16,699 bases of DNA from Chitinophagaceae bacterium (lineage in GTDB: Bacteria > Bacteroidota > Bacteroidia > Chitinophagales > Chitinophagaceae). The position numbers and the translations under genes were made by a program. This document shows positions 7,279 to 13,417 of the stretch, one piece after another (within the stretch, counting starts at the first letter, position 1; the number at the start of each line of letters is the position of its first letter). The stretch covers positions 1-16,699 of the forward strand of contig CANKNL010000031.1 in NCBI GenBank assembly GCA_947483345.1, read 5' to 3'. The notes beneath the pieces were generated by a model that was not told the DNA's origin, ran no database searches, and saw only the letters and a program-made list of their open reading frames with translations.

Positions 7279-7752
7279 TTAATGGCACTTAAAATAATCA
7301 AAGGGTTCTTTACAATCATTGCACTGGCATAAAGCCTTACAGGCCGTGCTGCCAAATTCGCTTACCAGCCGCGTATTAGCGGAGTGGCATTGCGGGCATT
7401 CAATACCATCTTTAGGGATTTGGAATTTTTTATCAGGAGCAGCAATACCATATTCTTTCAATTTTCTTTTTCCGTCTTCCGTCATCCAGTCTGTTGTCCA
7501 GGCAGGTGAAAGTACCGACGTGACGGTAATATTTTTATATCCATTTTCAATTAAAGCCCATTTAATATTCATCGCAATCATATCCATTGCGGGGCAACCG
7601 GTATAAGTAGGGGTGATGATAATGTCAATGTTATCGGTATTGAATTTTATGTCTCTCACTAATCCAAGATCTAAGATGGAAAGTACCGGAACTTCGGGAT
7701 CGCAAACCTCCTGCAGTATGGCTAATATGTTTTGTTTGTCAATAACCGGCAT
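7279..7752 (-). CDS. paaD: PaaD, 1,2-phenylacetyl-CoA epoxidase accessory subunit
   Basis: PaaD is needed for an active epoxidase and probably helps assemble its iron centre or that of the reductase. The 157 residues contain an N-terminal DUF59/MIP18 domain (about 5-90; DPEVPVLSILDLGLVRDI and the YTGCPAM motif with Cys53). A C-terminal zinc-ribbon-like part follows, with Cys119, Cys122, Cys138, Cys142, Cys144 and Cys147 (CPQCHS, then STACKALCQCNDC). It ends in the typical PaaD tail PFDYFKCH. The ATG at 7752 lies inside the end of the upstream CPBP gene (14-nt overlap), which implies translational coupling. It is separated from paaC by that unexpected gene, unlike the contiguous paaABCDE order of E. 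coli. Confidence 0.95.
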   Translation of the reverse strand: MPVIDKQNILAILQEVCDPEVPVLSILDLGLVRDIKFNTDNIDIIITPTYTGCPAMDMIAMNIKWALIENGYKNITVTSVLSPAWTTDWMTEDGKRKLKEYGIAAPDKKFQIPKDGIECPQCHSANTRLVSEFGSTACKALCQCNDCKEPFDYFKCH

Positions 7753-8392
7753 AGATGTAAGTTAAAGCAATGGTATCATAAATGGCATGACAAAAAATGG
7801 CATACCACATATTTCTTTTAAAGTAAAGCATGAGCGCATGATAACAAATGCCAGCAATAAAAGCATTTATCACGCCTATGGGGCCAAGTTGTAAATGGTA
7901 TAATGCAAAGATGATATTACTGAGGAGGAAGCTGATCAGCATAGCATACCGGCCCGAAAACAGTTTTTCTAAACGGGTAAAGATAAATCCATGAAAAACA
8001 ATTTCTTCATAAAATCCGCCAATGATCCAGCCCATGGCCAGAATAAAAATATAGAATGTTGTATCTCCCCGAATCTTTGTAAAATCACCCAGGTTTACAG
8101 CAGGCAAATCAATAAGCTTAAGAAGTAAAGGGAAGAATACCCAGTTTAAAAATGAAAAGAGTGCTATGGCAGAACCAAGGCCAATTAAAACCGGTTTTAT
8201 ATGAAATTGTTTAAAACTAAAACCGATACTGGTAAAATTTTCCTTGTTATGTTTTAAAAACAACCAAACAAATACCAATACCGGTATGCTATAGGCAAAA
8301 GGAAAAGGAATAATACCGGCATGGGGCAGTACAACAACAAATAAAATTGCGCATAAAGTAATCCAACTGTCTTTAGTTATTTTCATTACCAT
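7739..8392 (-). CDS. CPBP family intramembrane metalloprotease inside the paa operon
   Basis: A 217-residue membrane protein with about six to seven hydrophobic segments (roughly 10-30, 33-47, 66-90, 113-126, 150-165, 172-190, 197-213). The CPBP/Rce1 motifs are present: FYEEIVFHG (128-135; EExxxH where the family usually has EExxxR), FALYH (162-166) and HAIYD (202-206). The catalytic Glu and both His are kept, so activity is plausible. Two starts are possible: ATG at 8392 (7-nt overlap with paaC) or the third codon, ATG at 8386, which overlaps the paaC stop as TAATG and is the more classical coupling. Its end overlaps paaD by 14 nt. CPBP proteins elsewhere process prenylated proteins or peptides or act in bacteriocin immunity; its substrate here is unknown. 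It is not a known member of the phenylacetate pathway. Confidence 0.9.
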   Translation of the reverse strand: MVMKITKDSWITLCAILFVVVLPHAGIIPFPFAYSIPVLVFVWLFLKHNKENFTSIGFSFKQFHIKPVLIGLGSAIALFSFLNWVFFPLLLKLIDLPAVNLGDFTKIRGDTTFYIFILAMGWIIGGFYEEIVFHGFIFTRLEKLFSGRYAMLISFLLSNIIFALYHLQLGPIGVINAFIAGICYHALMLYFKRNMWYAIFCHAIYDTIALTYIYAGY

Positions 8393-9123
8393 GCAGCACC
8401 GGGATATGTTCTTTGCAGGTATTGCATTTCTGCTAAAATAAAGCCTAAATATTCTGTATGTATGCCTGTTTTACCACCAGTTTGCATAAATGTATTTTCC
8501 GGAATTGGCAAGGTGGCTTCTTCAAAAACAGCAATCAGCTTTTTCATCCAGGCAGCTTTTAACGATGCCATATCAACCGCCATTTCTTTTTCATAATCTG
8601 CAGCCATGAAAAATTCGCCGGTGTATCTCCAAAGTTCATCAATCGCTTTTAACATGCGTTGATGACTTTCTTCGGTACCATCACCTAAACGGATAACCCA
8701 CTCACTGCTCCAGCGTAAATGGTAGGTTACTTCTTTCAATGCTTTGGCTGCAATGGCTGCCAGTTGTTCATCAGGGCCCGACTGTAATTTTTCGTATAAC
8801 AGATACTGATAAGCACTAAAAAAAAATTGGCGTAATACAGTTTGTGCCCAATCTCCATTTGGTTGTTCGGCCAGTAAATGATTTTTATATTCTCTTTCTG
8901 TTCTCAGGTATGCTAAAGCATCTTCGGTGGTATCAGGCCCAACTAAAGTAGCGGCGTACTGATAAAAATTTCTTGATTGTCCAAGCAGGTCTAACGATAT
9001 ATTGGTAATGGCAATATCCTGCTCAAGTATGGGCCCATGTCCACACCACTCGCTATTACGCTGCGACAGTATTAAGGCGGTATCTGCCAGATGGAGCAGG
9101 TAATTTGTTAAATAAGTATGCAT
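8386..9123 (-). CDS. paaC: PaaC, structural subunit of 1,2-phenylacetyl-CoA epoxidase
   Basis: A ferritin-like helical subunit that pairs with PaaA to stabilise the oxygenase; it lacks a functional di-iron site in known enzymes. The 245 residues show the expected pattern: LLHLADTALILSQRNSEWCG, GPILEQDIAITNISLDLLGQ, RTEREYKNHLLAEQPNGDWA, KEVTYHLRWSSEWVIRLGDG, ELWRYTGEF, and the C-terminal GIHTEYLGFILAEMQYLQR with PGAAW as the end. Length agrees with the family (about 250). It begins 26 nt after the paaB stop. Its TAA is embedded in the start region of the CPBP gene. Confidence 0.96.
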   Translation of the reverse strand: MHTYLTNYLLHLADTALILSQRNSEWCGHGPILEQDIAITNISLDLLGQSRNFYQYAATLVGPDTTEDALAYLRTEREYKNHLLAEQPNGDWAQTVLRQFFFSAYQYLLYEKLQSGPDEQLAAIAAKALKEVTYHLRWSSEWVIRLGDGTEESHQRMLKAIDELWRYTGEFFMAADYEKEMAVDMASLKAAWMKKLIAVFEEATLPIPENTFMQTGGKTGIHTEYLGFILAEMQYLQRTYPGAAW

Positions 9124-9149
9124 AAAGTCAGGCCTTTTGAAAATTAATT

Positions 9150-9518
9150 TTACATATGGTTTACTTCATCAGGTAACTGATAAAAAACAGGATACCTGTA
9201 TATTTTGTCATTGGCAGGCTCATAAAAACTGTCTGCATCATCGGGGCTGCTGGCATGTATATATTTACTTTCTACAACCCAAAGGCTAACCCCTTCCTGC
9301 CTTCTGGTATAAACATCTCTTGCATTTTCCATGGCCATGGCGGCATCTGCCGCATGAAGACTGCCAACATGCTTGTGGTCTAATCCCTGTTTACTGCGTA
9401 CAAAAACTTCCCAAAGTGGCCATTCGTTCTTTGTTTCAAAAGTTGTGGAAGTGTTGTCTTTACCGGTATGGTCTTCCGGAATATCGCCATAAAAATATTT
9501 CTGTTGTGTAAATGACAT
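9150..9518 (-). CDS. paaB: PaaB, 1,2-phenylacetyl-CoA epoxidase subunit B
   Basis: A small subunit that bridges PaaAC heterodimers in the epoxidase. The 122 residues contain the family core EWPLWEVFVRSKQGLDHKH (about 32-50), GSLHAADAAMAMENARDVYT and RRQEGVSLWVVESKYIHAS. The C-terminus (about 97-122) is an acidic, tyrosine-rich tail ending in FYQLPDEVNHM, which is longer than in E. coli PaaB (95 residues) and carries no recognised motif. The N-terminal 30 residues are also extra. It lies 11 nt after paaA and 26 nt before paaC. Confidence 0.95.
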   Translation of the reverse strand: MSFTQQKYFYGDIPEDHTGKDNTSTTFETKNEWPLWEVFVRSKQGLDHKHVGSLHAADAAMAMENARDVYTRRQEGVSLWVVESKYIHASSPDDADSFYEPANDKIYRYPVFYQLPDEVNHM

Positions 9519-9529
9519 ATGAATTTATT

Positions 9530-10477
9530 TTAAGCTGCTTTTTCTTTTTGACGGTTTAATTTTTTTGCTGCATAAACTTTTGCTGCTGCTCTTACCCACT
9601 CCCCTTCATCGTGTGCTTTATTTTTGGCCACCAGGCGTTGTTTATTGCAGGGCCCATTTCCTTTAACTACATTCCAGAACTCATCCCAGTTTATTTCTCC
9701 AAAATCATAATGGTTTGTTTTTTCATTCCATTTTAATTTATCATCCGGCAAGGTCATGCCTAATACTTTTATCTGTTCTGCAATCATATCAATAAATTGC
9801 TGCCTGAGTTCATCATTTGTTTTTCTTTTTATTTTCCACTTCATGCTCTGGTCACTGTTAGTGCTTTCGCTGTCTTTTGGGCCAAACATCATCAGGCTTG
9901 GCCACCACCAGCGGTTAATGGCATCCTGGCACATGGCTTTTTGTTCATCCGTTCCCCGGCTTAATACAAGCAGTGATTCAAATCCCTGACGCTGATGAAA
10001 ACTTTCTTCTTTACAAATGCGTACCATTGCTCTGGCATAAGGGCCATAGGATGTACGACAAAGCATCACCTGATTTAAAATAGCGGCACCATCAACCAGC
10101 CAGCCTATGGCACCCATATCGGCCCAGCTCAGTGATGGATAATTAAAGATGGAAGAATATTTTGCTTTACCAATATGCAGATCATTAATCATCTCGTCTC
10201 TGCCGATACCCAGGGTTTCTGCCGAGCTGTATAAGTACAAGCCGTGGCCGCCTTCATCCTGTACCTTTGCAATTAGTATGGCTTTTCTTTTTAAAGAAGG
10301 TGCCCGGCTTATCCAGTTGCCTTCGGGAAGCATACCTACTACTTCGCTATGTGCATGCTGACTAATCTGGCGAATATTTGTTTTGCGATATGCATCAGGC
10401 ATCCAGTCTTTGGGTTCAATCTTTATTTCATTATCTATTTTATTTTGAAATATTTTTTCGAGATCCTGTTCTAACAT
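9530..10477 (-). CDS. paaA: PaaA, catalytic oxygenase subunit of 1,2-phenylacetyl-CoA epoxidase
   Basis: The di-iron subunit that inserts oxygen into the aromatic ring of phenylacetyl-CoA. The 315 residues carry the ferritin-like ligand motifs: HAHSEVVGM (41-49), LIAKVQDEGGHGLYLY (68-83, with Glu75 and His78), and RAMVRICKEESFHQRQG (149-165, with Glu158 and His161). LCRTSYGPYARAMV and the WWWPSLMMFGPKDSEST segment are PaaA hallmarks. Length and ending match E. coli PaaA. A 75-nt gap precedes it, the largest between coding genes in the operon, and contains a perfect palindrome (10514-10527), so paaA may have its own regulated promoter in addition to read-through from paaE. Confidence 0.97.
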   Translation of the reverse strand: MLEQDLEKIFQNKIDNEIKIEPKDWMPDAYRKTNIRQISQHAHSEVVGMLPEGNWISRAPSLKRKAILIAKVQDEGGHGLYLYSSAETLGIGRDEMINDLHIGKAKYSSIFNYPSLSWADMGAIGWLVDGAAILNQVMLCRTSYGPYARAMVRICKEESFHQRQGFESLLVLSRGTDEQKAMCQDAINRWWWPSLMMFGPKDSESTNSDQSMKWKIKRKTNDELRQQFIDMIAEQIKVLGMTLPDDKLKWNEKTNHYDFGEINWDEFWNVVKGNGPCNKQRLVAKNKAHDEGEWVRAAAKVYAAKKLNRQKEKAA

Positions 10478-10513
10478 AAAGGAATTATTAAAGTATAAAA
10501 TTAATGTAAAATG

Positions 10514-10527
10514 CTAACATATGTTAG
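10514..10527. promoter_or_regulatory. candidate PaaR-type operator upstream of paaA
   Basis: CTAACATATGTTAG is a perfect 14-bp palindrome 36 nt upstream of the paaA start, in the longest gap between the operon's coding genes. It shares CTAAC and TTAG at the same spacing with the site upstream of the TetR gene (12244-12257). From memory, the Thermus thermophilus PaaR consensus is CNAACGNNCGTTNG; this site agrees at 8 of the 10 specified positions. TACATTAA on the minus strand (10501-10508) is a weak -7 candidate just downstream. Binding is inferred. Confidence 0.6.
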
Positions 10528-10552
10528 TTATTAAAGACCGTGTGGCCCGGCC

Positions 10553-11632
10553 TTATTTGATATCAAAATCCACCACCACCTTTTCTGTTACCGGGTGAGA
10601 CTGACAGGTAAGAATAAAACCCTGTTCCACCTCTTCCTCTTCCAGCCCCCAGTTAACATCCATGGTCACTTGGCCTTCCAATAGCTTGGCTTTACAGGTA
10701 CAGCACACACCGCCTTTACAGGCAAAGGGCAAATCGGCGCCTTGTTTTAAAGCCGCATCTAGAATCGTTTCACTGTTCAATCCTAAATCAAAATCAAAAC
10801 TTCTGCCGTCAAGCTTTACAGTTATTTTGCTCGTTGGGCCGGTTTTATTTTCTACCGATTGTTTTTTGTTGTCTGCTGATTGTTTTTGTCCGGGCGTTGT
10901 AAACAGTTCAAAATGAATTTTCTTTTTATCGATCTCTAATTTTTCTAAAAAGTCTTTTACACAAAAAATCATGTCTTCGGGTCCGCAAATAAAAAACTCA
11001 TCGGTATGATGATAATCAATTAATTTATGTAAAGCCGTTAATTTTTCGGTATCTATCCTTCCCGAATTAATTGGGGCATCAGTTTTTTCACGGCTAAGAA
11101 TATTAATAAAATTAAACCGGTTAATATATTTATTTTTTAGTCCTTCCAGCTCTTCAAAAAAGATGATGGAATGGCGGCCACGGTTGCCAAAAACCAATGT
11201 AAACTCACTGGCAGGCTCCGTTTTTAAGGTGGCTTTAATAATTGAAATAACAGGGGTAATGCCACTACCAGCTGCAAAGGCAAGGTATTGTTTTGTGTTT
11301 TCGGCTTTTAATGTGCTGTTGAACTTACCGGTTGGCGGCAGTACATCTAATTCATCACCTGCTTTTAAGATGCTGTTAGCATAATCCGAAAACTTTCCAT
11401 GAGCAACTTTTTTTACAGCCACCCGTAATTCATTTTCATAAGGTGCCGAACAAATAGAATAGGATCGACGGATCTCTTCTCCATTAATTTCTTTTTTAAC
11501 CGTTATATTTTGCCCCTGTTCAAATAAAAATTCACCCGATAAATGGTCCGGTATGGCAAAGGCTATCGACACACAATCTGCGGTTATTTCTTTAATGTCT
11601 TTTACTTTAAGTTTATGAAAATGTACTGCCAT
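10553..11632 (-). CDS. paaE: PaaE, reductase subunit of 1,2-phenylacetyl-CoA epoxidase
   Basis: Transfers electrons from NAD(P)H through FAD and a 2Fe-2S cluster to PaaA. The 359 residues are in the order FAD-binding domain (RRSYSICSAP, 55-64), NAD(P)-binding domain (AAGSGITPV, 120-128; FFICGPEDM, 213-221), and C-terminal plant-type ferredoxin domain (about 268-359) with cluster ligands Cys305, Cys310, Cys313 (ACKGGVCCTC) and Cys343 (LTCQSHP). A charged linker rich in K and Q (about 247-267) joins the reductase and ferredoxin parts. It is first among the enzymes, 7 nt after the TetR gene, unlike E. coli where paaE follows paaD. Confidence 0.96.
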   Translation of the reverse strand: MAVHFHKLKVKDIKEITADCVSIAFAIPDHLSGEFLFEQGQNITVKKEINGEEIRRSYSICSAPYENELRVAVKKVAHGKFSDYANSILKAGDELDVLPPTGKFNSTLKAENTKQYLAFAAGSGITPVISIIKATLKTEPASEFTLVFGNRGRHSIIFFEELEGLKNKYINRFNFINILSREKTDAPINSGRIDTEKLTALHKLIDYHHTDEFFICGPEDMIFCVKDFLEKLEIDKKKIHFELFTTPGQKQSADNKKQSVENKTGPTSKITVKLDGRSFDFDLGLNSETILDAALKQGADLPFACKGGVCCTCKAKLLEGQVTMDVNWGLEEEEVEQGFILTCQSHPVTEKVVVDFDIK

Positions 11633-11639
11633 AAAAAAA

Positions 11640-12227
11640 CTAATTTAAAATGCCTTTTAATAAATGATTGGTCATGTCATCTTCCAAAATCTGATGACTT
11701 ATCTTTTTCTTGTTTTGCCAAAACTCCAAACCTCTTACAGCCGAAAGAATAGTTAGTACAGCAACCTGGGGGTTCACGGCTTTCAATTCATGCGTGCGTA
11801 TGCCGGTTTCTACTAAAGCAACGAATCGCTTTTCGTAAGCCCGTCTTTGAATCAAAAAATGGCTTAAATAAGGTTCTTTTAACTGCTTCCACTCGTGGTT
11901 AGCAACATAAACCTCATCAAAGTTCTCCAGCATCATACGGATATGAAAGCGAATGATATTTTCAAGCTTGGTTACCGAATTGCCTCCTGTTTTTTCTGTT
12001 GTATCAAAATAGGTATTGAAGATATGGGCCACTTTAAAACAAATAGCCTGTAATAATTCACTCTTGCCTCCAATGTGATTATACAAGCTGGGCGCTTCCA
12101 CACCTACCGATTCAGCCAGTGCTCTCATAGACGTTGCAGCATATCCTTTAGTTTTAAACAAGGCCGCGGCTTTTAAGGTAATCATATCCTTTTTACTGAT
12201 ATGTTTTCCCGGCTTTATTTTGGCCAT
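11640..12227 (-). CDS. TetR family regulator, probable PaaR-type repressor of the paa operon
   Basis: A 195-residue DNA-binding regulator. The N-terminal TetR helix-turn-helix spans about residues 14-60 (ALFKTKGYAATSMRALAESV, then VEAPSLYNHIGGKSELL). The rest is a helical ligand-binding domain of unknown specificity; in PaaR-type regulators the inducer is phenylacetyl-CoA. It is the first gene of the operon and is followed by paaE after only 7 nt, so it would be co-transcribed with its targets and could regulate itself. A palindromic operator candidate overlaps its -7 box. The ATG at 12227 leaves a short basic N-terminal arm (MAKIKPGKHISKK) before the HTH. The TetR family is certain; the paa role is inferred from position and the two operator-like sites. 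Confidence 0.9.
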   Translation of the reverse strand: MAKIKPGKHISKKDMITLKAAALFKTKGYAATSMRALAESVGVEAPSLYNHIGGKSELLQAICFKVAHIFNTYFDTTEKTGGNSVTKLENIIRFHIRMMLENFDEVYVANHEWKQLKEPYLSHFLIQRRAYEKRFVALVETGIRTHELKAVNPQVAVLTILSAVRGLEFWQNKKKISHQILEDDMTNHLLKGILN

Positions 12228-12238
12228 GCTTTTTTTAT

Positions 12239-12246
12239 CAAAACTA
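12239..12246 (-). promoter_or_regulatory. -7 promoter box of the TetR-paa operon
   Basis: TAGTTTTG on the minus strand is a full match to TAnnTTTG and lies 11 nt upstream of the TetR gene ATG, implying a leader of only a few nucleotides. No good -33 box is visible. It overlaps one arm of the operator palindrome, so a bound repressor would block RNA polymerase. Confidence 0.5.
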
Positions 12247-12261
12247 ACGATTATTAGTTTT
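12240..12261. promoter_or_regulatory. candidate PaaR-type operator upstream of the TetR gene
   Basis: An inverted repeat with 8-bp arms AAAACTAA and TTAGTTTT around a 6-nt centre. Its core CTAACGATTATTAG (12244-12257) resembles the perfect palindrome upstream of paaA and agrees with 8 of 10 specified positions of the T. thermophilus PaaR consensus as I recall it. It begins 12 nt upstream of the TetR start and covers the -7 box. Confidence 0.6.
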
Positions 12262-12613
12262 TATAGCTCTAATTTTTGCTGAATTAATCGTATAAGCATA
12301 TTATTATACTATAGTATATATTTAAAGTAATATTCAGAAACTTTGGGAAAATAAAAGCAAAGCCAGTACTGGCCTGCATGCAGATCTTCAAATAAACTAA
12401 AAAAAGGCAGGGGAAATGAGGTTTTAAAAATAAATTATGAAAATATTAAAAAATTAGTAATTTTACGTTCTGCTTGATTATCTAGTTTCTCCAATATTAT
12501 ACAAAAATCCATTTTAGGAAACCTATAAAAGGTATTTCTTTATTATTATATATAACAATACGCTATTTAATAAAATAATTCTAACTTTTTCTTGTGGTTT
12601 CAGAGGTAAGCAA

Positions 12614-12645
12614 GGCCGGAGATTTTTATCTCTGGCCATCTTTTT
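12614..12645 (+). terminator. terminator-like hairpin with a plus-strand T-run
   Basis: Arms GGCCGGAGAT (12614-12623) and ATCTCTGGCC (12628-12637) form a 10-bp stem with one G-U pair and a TTTT loop. On the plus strand they are followed by ATCTTTTT, a typical intrinsic terminator. On the minus strand the hairpin comes 26 nt after the DUF2461 stop, but the tail there (TTGCTTACC) is poor in T. It may serve the minus-strand gene imperfectly, or end an unannotated plus-strand transcript. Confidence 0.6.
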
Positions 12646-12663
12646 ACAATGAAGCTGATCATT

Positions 12664-13326
12664 TTAATGAACAGCCGTGTTTAAAAAATCGATCATAGGC
12701 TTCATGCAATTAAAGGTTTTGGCAACCTCTTTTACGAAATTATTATTTTGTAATTCACTATCAGTAAAGGGTTTGCTCACAATGAAGCTTTTCATTTTAA
12801 GGAAAGCAATAGCCTCATTATCCTCATCATAGCCCTTTGGAGGCCTAACCAAACGGTCATTAGTTTTTACCCCTTCGGTAAAAGTCTTTCTGAAATGTTT
12901 ATGTTCAATTATCTTTTTCCAGTCTGTAAAATTATAATCAATCTCCTGGCGTATACCCGATAATACCCCGGTCTCTGGCATCCAAATACCACCGGCAGCC
13001 ATGCTTTTACCGGGTTCAATGTGTAGATAATAGCCTGCACCCAGCCCTTTTTTACCGGCGTTGTTTAAATAACACGACAGATTGGTTTTGTAGGGGGTTT
13101 TATTTTTGCTGAACCGAACATCCCGGTTTATCCTGAAAACACATGCTTTAACAGAAAGCTGGCCAATGGGAGCATCAAATTTGGCAACCGCTGCAATAAG
13201 GCTCTCAACAAAAAGATAAAAGTCTGACTTTACAATTTCAAATTGATGACGATGTTCATCAAACCAGGCTTTATTGTTATGCGCATTTAAATCTTTCAAA
13301 AATTTCAGTGTATTTGAATTAATCAT
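12664..13326 (-). CDS. DUF2461 family protein
   Basis: A 220-residue cytoplasmic protein with the DUF2461 (TIGR02453) pattern: FLKDLNAHNNKAWFDEHRHQ at the N-terminus, then VFRINRDVRFSKNKTPYKTN (about residues 62-81), GAGYYLHIEPGKSMAAGGIW and GVLSGIRQEIDYN. These segments are the diagnostic ones of this family, which has no established function. Length agrees with the family (about 220). The ATG at 13326 fits the conserved start. It lies downstream of the terminator of the HNH gene, so it needs its own promoter in the short AT-rich gap. Confidence 0.9.
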   Translation of the reverse strand: MINSNTLKFLKDLNAHNNKAWFDEHRHQFEIVKSDFYLFVESLIAAVAKFDAPIGQLSVKACVFRINRDVRFSKNKTPYKTNLSCYLNNAGKKGLGAGYYLHIEPGKSMAAGGIWMPETGVLSGIRQEIDYNFTDWKKIIEHKHFRKTFTEGVKTNDRLVRPPKGYDEDNEAIAFLKMKSFIVSKPFTDSELQNNNFVKEVAKTFNCMKPMIDFLNTAVH

Positions 13327-13355
13327 AAACGCTATGGATTGTTTTTAGTGATTTT

Positions 13356-13399
13356 AATAAAAATAAAAAAGGAATCTGGCCATTAAGCAGATTCCTTTT
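13356..13399 (-). terminator. rho-independent terminator of the NUMOD4/HNH gene
   Basis: A 12-bp perfect stem (AAAAGGAATCTG at 13367-13378 and CAGATTCCTTTT at 13388-13399) with a 9-nt loop begins 18 nt after the stop codon at 13418. On the minus strand it is followed by a long T-rich tail (TTTTTTATTTTTATT, overlapping the last arm). This is a strong intrinsic terminator that isolates the HNH gene from DUF2461. Confidence 0.88.
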
Positions 13400-13417
13400 G
13401 ATGAGCTATGTTTTTAT

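Larger units (their letters stand above)
12228..12663. other. 436-bp AT-rich spacer without a protein gene
   Basis: No credible protein-coding frame is found on either strand. Besides the operator and -7 box near 12240, it holds a 14-bp palindrome TATACTATAGTATA (12305-12318) and two abutting palindromes, GCCAGTACTGGC (12362-12373) and CTGCATGCAG (12374-12383). The middle part (about 12400-12600) is AT-rich with nothing recognised. A terminator-like hairpin lies near its right end. It carries the promoter region of the paa operon and the 3' region of the DUF2461 gene. Confidence 0.7.

Noticed and set aside
7739..8392. The CPBP gene as an abortive-infection or bacteriocin immunity gene
   Set aside because: There is no bacteriocin, toxin or phage-defence gene nearby; all its neighbours belong to phenylacetate catabolism.
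10471..10477. A third CTAACAT half-site at the paaA start codon
   Set aside because: Only one half is present; it arises from the first codons of paaA (ATG TTA G) and has no matching opposite arm.
10536..10552. GC-rich stretch after paaE as a terminator
   Set aside because: The GGCC repeats cannot form a stem with a usable loop, and no T-run follows.
12262..12613. A known housekeeping RNA (tmRNA, RNase P RNA, 6S, SRP RNA) in the long spacer
   Set aside because: None of the conserved segments of these RNAs is visible and the region is too AT-rich.
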